Shown piece after piece: positions 8,401-15,390 of a stretch of 64,000 bases of DNA. The notes beneath the pieces are model-generated. The model was not told where the DNA came from, did not search any database, and was given only the letters and a program-made list of their open reading frames with translations. Made by a program: the position numbers and the translations under genes. Within the stretch, counting starts at the first letter, position 1. The number at the start of each line of letters is the position of its first letter. Source of the stretch: Ornatilinea apprima (lineage in GTDB: Bacteria > Chloroflexota > Anaerolineae > Anaerolineales > Anaerolineaceae); contig NZ_LGCL01000023.1 in assembly GCF_001306115.1 (NCBI RefSeq), positions 62,001 through 126,000 of the forward strand, read 5' to 3'.

Positions 8401-9438
8401 TTAGTGCGTTTCGGTTACTTTTCGAATGCTGCGCGGCGTCTCGGTATCAAAGCCTTTGACCTTGGTGAGGTGAAAAGCAAACAATTGCGCCGGAATAATG
8501 CTGACAAGCGGGGTCAGCCATTCGGGGATGCCCGCCGGAAGTTCCACCGGCACATGCGCCAGTTCCAGGGCGTCTTTGCGGTCAGAGATCACCACCAGCT
8601 CAGCCTGCATGTCTTTGCGCAAATGCACCAGAAGTTCTTTCAGGGTGTCAAACACTTCGCCGTTTGGCGCAACCGCCAAAACCGGGAAGCCCTGCTCCAC
8701 CATAGCAATTGGACCGTGGCGGAAATCGGCGGAAGAGTAAGGCTCGGCCACCACATAGGTCAGCTCTTTCATTTTCAACGACCATTCAAACGCGGTAGAG
8801 TAGTTATACCCCCGCCCCAAGACCACGCACTGTTCCATGTAGCGGTAGCGCTGAGCGAAGTTTTCAATGTAGCCATCCAGCTCCAGCGTTTTGGCCACCC
8901 ATTCCGGAACCCGCGCCAGTTCCGCTTTGCGCTGTTCGTCGCCCGCCAGGCACACCGAGAGCATGGCAATCACCATCAGCTCAGCCGTGTACGATTTTGT
9001 GGCGGCAACCGCCTTTTCCGGTCCGGCCATGATGTCAATCACAAAATCCGCCTGGTCGGCCAGCGGAGATTGGACCGCGTTGGTAATCGCCATCGTTTTA
9101 CAGCCCTGGCGCCGCCCCTCTTCCAAAACACTGACAATATCCGGTGATTTTCCTGACTGTGAGATTCCCATGACCAGCGCCTGCTTCAATTTCGGAGGGC
9201 GATGGTAATAAGTAAACAGAGAGGGAGTGGCCAGCGCCAGCGGCAGCTGGTTGTGCGCGCCGAACAGATAATTGGCATAACGCCCGGCGTTATCCGAAGT
9301 TCCCCTGGCGGCCACAAACACAAAGTTGGGGTCCCACTGCTTGATCTGGTCTGCAATCGCGGCAATCGCGTCAAACTGCGTGGAAAGCAAACGGCTCAGA
9401 ACCTGCGGTTGTTCGTTAATTTCTTCAATCAGACTCAT
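8401..9438 (-). CDS. Double SIS-domain sugar-phosphate isomerase/deaminase (GlmS C-terminal-like)
   Basis: Two SIS domains fill the 345 residues. The first has the phosphosugar loop GISQSGKSPD and the ARGTSDNA segment. The glutaminase domain of full GlmS is missing, so it cannot make glucosamine-6-phosphate from glutamine by itself. Stand-alone proteins of this kind include glucosamine-6-phosphate deaminase (NagB-II), AgaS and fructoselysine deglycases. With the acetamido-sugar-style operon at 1-5 kb, a NagB-II-like role is attractive but unproven. GAGGGAAACA precedes the ATG. It is the first gene of a two-gene unit divergent from the tetR gene. Confidence 0.82.
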   Translation of the reverse strand: MSLIEEINEQPQVLSRLLSTQFDAIAAIADQIKQWDPNFVFVAARGTSDNAGRYANYLFGAHNQLPLALATPSLFTYYHRPPKLKQALVMGISQSGKSPDIVSVLEEGRRQGCKTMAITNAVQSPLADQADFVIDIMAGPEKAVAATKSYTAELMVIAMLSVCLAGDEQRKAELARVPEWVAKTLELDGYIENFAQRYRYMEQCVVLGRGYNYSTAFEWSLKMKELTYVVAEPYSSADFRHGPIAMVEQGFPVLAVAPNGEVFDTLKELLVHLRKDMQAELVVISDRKDALELAHVPVELPAGIPEWLTPLVSIIPAQLFAFHLTKVKGFDTETPRSIRKVTETH

Positions 9439-9477
9439 TGTTTCCCTCGATAAACAGTTTTAATTTATTGCTAATCT

Positions 9478-9483
9478 ATTATA
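9478..9483 (-). promoter_or_regulatory. Possible -10 element for the SIS-domain gene
   Basis: On the minus strand a TATAAT hexamer lies 39 bases before the SIS gene start, in an AT-rich stretch. No convincing -35 box is visible at the right spacing, so this is a weak call. Confidence 0.35.
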
Positions 9484-9570
9484 TGCATGAATTTGACGAT
9501 TTAATCGATTCGAAGTTAAAAATCGTCCGTTCAATCGCCCGCGCCGTATGTTAAATCGCCTCCAACGCCA

Positions 9571-9599
9571 TTGACACCTGCAGGAAATCTCTATATAAT
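9571..9599 (+). promoter_or_regulatory. Consensus sigma-70 promoter of the tetR-exporter operon
   Basis: TTGACA (9571-9576) and TATAAT (9594-9599) are both perfect consensus hexamers with a 17-base spacer. Transcription should start near 9606, directly in front of the operator, so an intrinsically strong promoter is placed under tight repression. Confidence 0.85.
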
Positions 9600-9609
9600 C
9601 AGCGTGATT

Positions 9610-9630
9610 ATAAACCGACGGTCGGTTTAT
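9610..9630 (+). promoter_or_regulatory. TetR-family operator, perfect palindrome
   Basis: ATAAACCGAC (9610-9619), a central G, and GTCGGTTTAT (9621-9630) form a perfect 10-base inverted repeat. It lies between the promoter and the tetR start codon at 9651. Size and symmetry fit a TetR-family dimer site, so binding there would block the operon. This is direct sequence evidence plus family knowledge. Confidence 0.82.
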
Positions 9631-9650
9631 TTATAAACAAGAAGGCCCTT

Positions 9651-10394
9651 ATGCCGCGCGTGATCAAACCAGAAGAGCACCAGCAAAAACATGACGAGAT
9701 ACTGGACGTTGCCCAGAGGCTCGTATACACGATTGGCTACGAACAGATGTCCATCCAAAATATCATCCAGGAATTAGGCATCTCTAAAGGCGCTTTCTAT
9801 CACTATTTCGATTCAAAACAGGCCTTGCTGGAAGCTATGGTGGATCGGATCATGGCTGAGATGGAAAAATTTCTGATACCCATTGTCAACGATCCGCAAA
9901 TTCCGGCATTGGAAAAAATTGAACGGTTTTTTGACTCGGCGGCGCGCTGGAAATCCGCCCGCAAGGAATTCCTCACCAGCCTGTTAAAAACATGGTACGC
10001 CGATGAAAACGCGATTGTGCGGCAGAAGTTAACGGCTGCCAGCACTCGGTGGCTCACGCCGTTTCTGGTGCAAATTTTCAATCAGGGGGTTGATGAAGGT
10101 GTTTTTGATATTGAGTTCTGTGATCAGACCGCCAGAGCTTGTATTACGATCATGACGAGCCTGGGGGAAGACATAGCCGCAGGTTTGCTCAATATGCGGC
10201 CTGACGACACGCTTGAACGCCAGATGGAAGCGCTGAAAGCCATGGAAAAATCAATTCTGGCTTACCGCGTGGCCATTGAAAGGGTGCTGGGTGCGCCCCG
10301 CGACTCAATCACCCTGTTTAATCTCGATCTTTTACGCGAGTGGGTGCTAACCGTAGACCCGCCGTCTGCCTCAACAATTCCATCCATCGATTAA
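9651..10394 (+). CDS. TetR/AcrR-family transcriptional repressor
   Basis: Residues 10-60 form the TetR helix-turn-helix (the IIQELGISKGAFYHYFDSK segment is classic). The C-terminal 185 residues are a divergent ligand-binding domain. The ATG at 9651 has AGAAGG upstream. It is the first gene of a plus-strand operon with two ABC permeases, an ATPase and an adaptor protein, and it has its own palindromic operator. It most likely senses the exporter's substrate and relieves repression. The ligand is not predictable from sequence. Confidence 0.9.
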   Translation: MPRVIKPEEHQQKHDEILDVAQRLVYTIGYEQMSIQNIIQELGISKGAFYHYFDSKQALLEAMVDRIMAEMEKFLIPIVNDPQIPALEKIERFFDSAARWKSARKEFLTSLLKTWYADENAIVRQKLTAASTRWLTPFLVQIFNQGVDEGVFDIEFCDQTARACITIMTSLGEDIAAGLLNMRPDDTLERQMEALKAMEKSILAYRVAIERVLGAPRDSITLFNLDLLREWVLTVDPPSASTIPSID

Positions 10395-10421
10395 TCATCA
10401 TTTTTTGAAAGGAAAGAGTAT

Positions 10422-11651
10422 ATGAATCTATATCTACGCCTGGCCTGGCGTAATGTCTGGCGGCACCGTCGCCGCACGCTCATCATCATGCTCGCGATTG
10501 GCCTGGGCATGTCGATGATGATGATGTATGACGGGTTAGTCGCTGGTTTCGAGCAGGCCATTTACGGGAATGCAGTTCAGGTTCTGGGTGGCAACATCCA
10601 GATTCACGCCGAGGGCTACCGGGAAAAAACCGGCCAGTCACCTCTATTGCCGCTGGTCAATGACCAGGAGTTGATCATTGCCGCTGAAGCACAGCCCGAG
10701 GTGGTGATGGCGTCCCGCCGGATTAAAACCACCGGCATGGCCACCAGCACCGAGGGCGCGTTTGGCGTCAGTATCATCGGTATTGAGCCCGATAAGGAAG
10801 AAAGCATCAGCCTGGAAGCCAGAAACGTGGTTGACGGGCGCTATCTGACGGCTGGTGACACCGACCAGATCTTTATTGGCAAGGGGCTGGCCGATACCAT
10901 GGATATTGTGGTGGGAGATCGCATCACTGTGGTGGGCAAAGACATCAACAAGCAGATGCGCAAGCGCACCATGACGGTTGTTGGTATTTATGACATCAAC
11001 ATGCCCGACGTGGAAAAGCAGTCCATTTATATCTCACTTGCCGAAGCGCAAGACCTGTACGGGCTGACCGGTCAATCCACAGAAATTGCCATTATGCTGG
11101 AGAAAATTGGCCAGGAGAACGCGGTGATCCGCGCGCTGGAACCCGTTTTGGGAAGCGGCGAAATTGAAACCTGGGCCACCACATTCCCTGAACTGCGCCA
11201 GGCGCTGGAAACCAAAGGCGCGGTGATGGACGTCTTCAGCGTGATCATTCTGATTATTGCCGGAATTGGCATTTTGAATATGCTCTTGATGGCTATTTTT
11301 GAGCGCACGCGCGAGATTGGCGTTTTAGGCGCGCTGGGCATGAAACCACGCCAAATTTCCACCCTCTTCCTGCTGGAAGGGTGCATGATGGGCCTGCTGG
11401 GATTACTCTCGGGGGTGCTGTTGGGAGTGGCTTTCAACGCCGTGCTCATGACGGTTGGCTTTGATTACAGCGCGTTTGCGGGTGTAACGGAATATACCGC
11501 ATTAATCAGCGGGAAAGTATACTCCACTCTGGGTCTGGAGAAGATCGTCCAGCGCAGCCTGACGGTGATCATTATCTCCATTCTGTGTTCCTTCTATCCA
11601 GCTCATGAAGCCTCGCAATCTGAACCGGCTCATGCCCTGCATTATGTATGA
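10422..11651 (+). CDS. FtsX/MacB-type ABC exporter permease 1
   Basis: The architecture is that of the LolE/MacB/FtsX fold: one membrane helix near residues 18-38, a large extracytoplasmic domain, and three C-terminal helices. The segment [17 protein letters not shown], typical of the family's coupling region, follows the second helix. Length is 409 residues. AAAGGAAAGAG precedes the ATG. The stop overlaps the start of the next permease gene (ATGA), so the two permeases are translationally coupled and probably form a heterodimer driven by the ATPase encoded at 12.9 kb. Confidence 0.86.
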   Translation: MNLYLRLAWRNVWRHRRRTLIIMLAIGLGMSMMMMYDGLVAGFEQAIYGNAVQVLGGNIQIHAEGYREKTGQSPLLPLVNDQELIIAAEAQPEVVMASRRIKTTGMATSTEGAFGVSIIGIEPDKEESISLEARNVVDGRYLTAGDTDQIFIGKGLADTMDIVVGDRITVVGKDINKQMRKRTMTVVGIYDINMPDVEKQSIYISLAEAQDLYGLTGQSTEIAIMLEKIGQENAVIRALEPVLGSGEIETWATTFPELRQALETKGAVMDVFSVIILIIAGIGILNMLLMAIFERTREIGVLGALGMKPRQISTLFLLEGCMMGLLGLLSGVLLGVAFNAVLMTVGFDYSAFAGVTEYTALISGKVYSTLGLEKIVQRSLTVIIISILCSFYPAHEASQSEPAHALHYV

Positions 11652-12877
11652 GGTTCACTATGATTCAATTAATTAAGATGGCATATCGCGATCTCGGCCG
11701 CAACCGGAGGCGCTCTTTCTTCTCCGCGTTGGCCTTGGGGATTGGTCTGGCGCTGTTATTGTTGATGGCCGCTGTCATGCAGGGAGAAATGCGCAGTTCA
11801 ATGGACATGAGCATCAAATTGCAGAGCGGGCATTTACAGGTGCGCTCGATCAATTACAACCCTGATAAGAACAGCCTGGCCTGGCAAGACCTGGTGGAAA
11901 ACCCTGAGCAGGTTGCCGCTCAAATCGCCACGCTTGCCCCGGTAAAAGCCGCCACGCCGCGCCTGATCGCGAGCGGAATCGTGTCAGTATCGGATGAAAC
12001 CGCCGGTGTCACCATCATGGGCATCGACCCGGCCTCTGAGGCCAGTGCCCCCTACCGTGACAGCCTGGTAGGCGGCGAATACCTGACTGCGGACGACCGT
12101 GGCGGGGTCCTGATGGGGAAGAAACTGGCGGACGTTTTGGGCCTGAAAGTCGGTGATACCATCAACCTGATGGCCAACACCTCCAATGGGGATGTTGAAG
12201 AGCAAAACTTCACCGTGCGCGGGTTGTACGCCACCGGTTCGCCCTACTATGACCAGACAACCCTCCTCCTGCCGCTTTCCAAAGCGCAGGCGATCACCCA
12301 AACGGAAAACCGCGCCAGTCACATTTTCGTGCTGCTCACCGATCGTGATATGACCGAACCGGTGGTTGCCGCCCTCCAATCGGACCAGCTGGAGGTGGTT
12401 ACCTGGCGAACCATGAATGCAATGATCACCCAGATAGAGCAAATGTCTTCGGGTTTTATGGTGCTCATCTACCTGATCGTGCTGGGAATCACCGCCACGG
12501 TGATTGTGAATACGCTGGTGATGGCGGTCTTCGAGCGCACCCGCGAGATCGGCATTCTGGCCGCCATTGGCATGCGCGGCAGCCGCATTATGGCCATGTT
12601 CTTCGCTGAATCCACACTGCTGGCCGTAGGCGGAATTCTTATCGGCATGGTTTTAGGCGGAATCATGGTCGCTTACGCCACCTATGTAGGATTCTATATC
12701 GGTGATTTCGGCATCGAAGGCCTGCTGATTGGCGACCGCATCTACGCCTACCTCACCGTAACCGACGCGGTATCGCTCGTCATTACCGCCTTTGTCGTCA
12801 GCCTGTTGGCCGCGCTGTACCCGGCCTTGCTGGCGTCCCGCATGGAGCCGGTTGTCGCTCTGCACACCGGTGAATAG
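11648..12877 (+). CDS. FtsX/MacB-type ABC exporter permease 2
   Basis: A paralogue of the preceding permease with the same length (409 residues), the same one-plus-three helix layout and the same coupling segment ([17 protein letters not shown]). An ATGA overlap with the upstream gene supports the ATG at 11648, although an in-frame ATG at 11660 is possible. Two distinct permeases with one ATPase imply a heterodimeric transporter. In a cell with one membrane such systems export lipids, peptides or hydrophobic drugs, or extract lipoproteins. Confidence 0.85.
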   Translation: MRFTMIQLIKMAYRDLGRNRRRSFFSALALGIGLALLLLMAAVMQGEMRSSMDMSIKLQSGHLQVRSINYNPDKNSLAWQDLVENPEQVAAQIATLAPVKAATPRLIASGIVSVSDETAGVTIMGIDPASEASAPYRDSLVGGEYLTADDRGGVLMGKKLADVLGLKVGDTINLMANTSNGDVEEQNFTVRGLYATGSPYYDQTTLLLPLSKAQAITQTENRASHIFVLLTDRDMTEPVVAALQSDQLEVVTWRTMNAMITQIEQMSSGFMVLIYLIVLGITATVIVNTLVMAVFERTREIGILAAIGMRGSRIMAMFFAESTLLAVGGILIGMVLGGIMVAYATYVGFYIGDFGIEGLLIGDRIYAYLTVTDAVSLVITAFVVSLLAALYPALLASRMEPVVALHTGE

Positions 12878-12927
12878 TATCTAGTATTTTTTACAGATCC
12901 ATTTTGGATTTTACAGGAGTCATGACC

Positions 12928-13650
12928 ATGGAAGTCGCAAAGATTGAAAATATCAGTCGCATTTATAAAATCGGCCAGGTAGAAACCCAGGCCTTGCGCA
13001 ATGTAAACCTGACCATTGAGAGCGGAGAATTCACCGCGCTGGTCGGCCCGTCGGGTTCGGGCAAAACCACCCTGCTGCAGTTGATTGGCTGCCTGGACCA
13101 GCCCACCAGCGGCAAGCTGACCATCAACGGCAAAGATGTGAGCCAGTTGGATCGAAACCAGCGCGCCGATATGCGCCGCGGGACGATCGGGTTCATTTTC
13201 CAGTTCTTCGCCCTTATTCCCACCCTGACGGCGTATGAGAACATTGAGATGCCGCTGTTATTGAACGGAAAAAGCCCGGCCGAACGCCAGCAGCGCGTTA
13301 ACCAGCTTTTGAAAGCCATTGACCTGGAAGATCATTCCCACCACCGCCCTGACCAGCTCAGCGGTGGGCAGCAGCAGCGTGTGGCCATCGCCCGTGCGCT
13401 GGTCACCCAACCGGCGCTCATTCTGGCCGATGAGCCTACCGCCAACCTGGATACTCCCAACGGTAAGCTGGTAATGGAGACCATGGTGCGCCTTAACCAG
13501 GAGACGGGCGTTACGTTTGTGTTCGCCACCCACGACCCGCGTGTGATCCAATACGCCCGCCGGATTGTTACCCTGCGCGATGGAATGATCGTCTCGGATG
13601 AGGCCGGCGAGGGCCAGCTTGTTGAATCGGCTGCGCCAGTCTTGGCATAA
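12928..13650 (+). CDS. ABC exporter ATP-binding protein (MacB/LolD type)
   Basis: It has Walker [10 protein letters not shown], signature [15 protein letters not shown] and Walker [13 protein letters not shown], the pattern of the LolD/MacB/FtsE ATPase group. AGGAG at 12915-12919 is eight bases before the ATG at 12928. Two earlier in-frame starts (TTG 12904, ATG 12922) are badly spaced, so 12928 is chosen, giving 240 residues. It powers the two permeases upstream. Confidence 0.9.
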   Translation: MEVAKIENISRIYKIGQVETQALRNVNLTIESGEFTALVGPSGSGKTTLLQLIGCLDQPTSGKLTINGKDVSQLDRNQRADMRRGTIGFIFQFFALIPTLTAYENIEMPLLLNGKSPAERQQRVNQLLKAIDLEDHSHHRPDQLSGGQQQRVAIARALVTQPALILADEPTANLDTPNGKLVMETMVRLNQETGVTFVFATHDPRVIQYARRIVTLRDGMIVSDEAGEGQLVESAAPVLA

Positions 13651-13694
13651 TGATACTGACTACGATATGGGTAGCTCCTGAAGGAGTTATTGCA

Positions 13695-14921
13695 ATGAAA
13701 AAGATTTATTTCTGGATTGTTTTCGTCGCTTTTCTGCTGGCTGGCTGCAGTTCCGGCGGCCCGTCGACAGAAGTTCTCCCCACCGTTGTGCTCGATTCGG
13801 GATCAGCCAACCCTGCCAGCCCGGCAGAAACCCTCACCCCGTCGGGTGAAGCCCCGGCGAGTGGCGATGTGTCCGCTTCGGGCGTGGTTACATCCGTCCG
13901 GCAGGCGCAAATCGCTTCCCTACAGGGCGGAAGAGTGGAAGCCGTGCTGGTGCAATCGGGTGAAACGGTGAAAACCGGGCAAGTTCTGGTGCGCCTGGCG
14001 GGCAGCGAACAGCAAGCCGCGGCGGTGGAAGCCGCGCGCACTGAACTGATGGCCGCCGAGCAAGCCCTAAAAGATATTCAACTGAACGCCGAACAAAGCC
14101 GCGCCGCCGCGCTGCTGCGCCTGGCCAATGCCGGTAAAGCCCTGGATGACGCCAAAAAGGTGCGCGGCTACCGCGAATACCGCAACGGCTCAGACAGCAT
14201 GGTTGCTTCCGCCCAGGCTGATCTCATCCTGGCCACGGACACATTGGATAAAGCGCAGGAAGCCTATAATTATGTATCCAAGTATGACGACAAAAACCTG
14301 CTGAAAGCCGGCGCGCTCAGCGCGCTGTCGAACGCCCAAAAAGCATACGACCGCGCCGTGGCTAATCTGAACTATGTATCCTCCATGCCCAGTCAGGTCG
14401 ATGTGGACCTGGCTGAGGCGCAGCTTCAATCGGCGCAGGCCGAGTACGACATCGCCAAACGCGAATATGAAGAGCTGGCCGAGGGAATTGACCCGGACGT
14501 GCTGGCGATGGCCGAGCAGCGTGTTAAAAACGGCAAAGCACAGCTGGCTGCCAGCCTGTCTGCCCTGGCGGATGTGGAATTGGTGGCTCCCTTTGACGGA
14601 ATAGCCGCTAATGTGAAAGTGGATTCGGGCAGCTGGGTTTCTCCCGGTCAAACCATGTTGATTGTGGCCGATCTGGAACATCTGCAGGTGGAAACAAGCG
14701 ACCTGAGCGAGCGCGACGTTCCCTCGGTGCGGGTTGGTCAACCTGTGCGGGTATTCATCAAAGCGCTCGGCCAAACCCTGGAAGGCAAAGTGAGTGAAAT
14801 TTCTCCCATCGCGGAGACACTCGGCGGAGATGTGGTTTATACCACTGTCATCAGTCTGGAGGAAATTCCCGCCAGTTTATTGATCGGCATGAGCGCGGAG
14901 GTTAATTACCTGGCTGAATAA
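13695..14921 (+). CDS. Lipoprotein membrane-fusion (HlyD/MacA-like) adaptor
   Basis: AAGGAG at 13681-13686 precedes the ATG at 13695 and decides the start; an upstream in-frame ATG at 13650 lacks one. A short signal peptide ends in lipobox LAGC. A first lipoyl half (GGRVEAVLVQSGETVKTGQ), a long coiled-coil hairpin of about 160 residues, the second lipoyl half (DVELVAPFDGIAANV) and a beta-barrel region follow, making 408 residues. Unlike the three adaptors at 54-58 kb it has no cysteines in the hairpin. It is the last gene of the TetR-controlled operon. Confidence 0.85.
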   Translation: MKKIYFWIVFVAFLLAGCSSGGPSTEVLPTVVLDSGSANPASPAETLTPSGEAPASGDVSASGVVTSVRQAQIASLQGGRVEAVLVQSGETVKTGQVLVRLAGSEQQAAAVEAARTELMAAEQALKDIQLNAEQSRAAALLRLANAGKALDDAKKVRGYREYRNGSDSMVASAQADLILATDTLDKAQEAYNYVSKYDDKNLLKAGALSALSNAQKAYDRAVANLNYVSSMPSQVDVDLAEAQLQSAQAEYDIAKREYEELAEGIDPDVLAMAEQRVKNGKAQLAASLSALADVELVAPFDGIAANVKVDSGSWVSPGQTMLIVADLEHLQVETSDLSERDVPSVRVGQPVRVFIKALGQTLEGKVSEISPIAETLGGDVVYTTVISLEEIPASLLIGMSAEVNYLAE

Positions 14922-14956
14922 TCTTGTATCGCCTTGTATCGCATCGTCAACAATAG

Positions 14957-14994
14957 CACAGCCTCCGCCCATAACCCCGGCAGAGGCTGTGTTT
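14957..14994 (+). terminator. Probable terminator of the TetR-controlled operon
   Basis: CACAGCCTC (14957-14965) pairs with GAGGCTGTG (14983-14991) across a 17-base loop, followed by TTT. It lies 35 bases past the adaptor stop codon. The short T run makes it a moderate candidate. Confidence 0.5.
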
Positions 14995-15232
14995 GCATTC
15001 GCGCCATGTTTAAGCCACCCAAATCAATCGGCACGCAGCCAACATCCTCAATTCCGGTTCGCTTAAGAAAGAAAATGACAGGGCATCAAGCGACAACACC
15101 AGAAGTTACCGGCAACCCCTCTTCCGCAGCCAGAAAGCGAGGTTTCATATTCAACCGATGTGCGCGCCAAATATGACAAAGCGCGCAATTTTGAGTGATC
15201 TCTTATTCTATTTTAATCTTTATGAATTTTCC

Positions 15233-15254
15233 TATAATCATACTGAATTCAGTA
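15233..15254 (+). promoter_or_regulatory. Possible promoter -10 with overlapping operator palindrome
   Basis: TATAAT (15233-15238) is followed three bases later by TACTGAATTCAGTA (15241-15254), a perfect 14-base palindrome at the expected transcription start. A good -35 box is not visible. The arrangement suggests a repressible promoter for the large repeat protein; no regulator gene is adjacent. Confidence 0.4.
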
Positions 15255-15390
15255 TATCAGGGGGATGAAGAAAAACCACTCTGCCAGCTCATCAACCATC
15301 CAACATTTACCCTGCACCACCCAGCGCGTGATCGTGGTGTCTACAATTTGTTAACCATCCATATCAACCACCCAAAGGAGCGATACCATC

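Larger units (their letters stand above)
14922..15390 (+). other. 469-base non-coding gap between two plus-strand genes
   Basis: No convincing gene is seen. The left part holds a hairpin that may end the exporter operon. The right part is AT-rich, with a TATAAT at 15233-15238, a 14-base palindrome, and a leader of about 150 bases before the next gene. A ribosome-binding AAAGGAG lies at 15374-15380. Confidence 0.6.

Noticed and set aside
14934..15176. 80-codon plus-strand reading frame after the lipoprotein adaptor
   Set aside because: It includes the candidate terminator, has no ribosome-binding site and no recognisable protein pattern.
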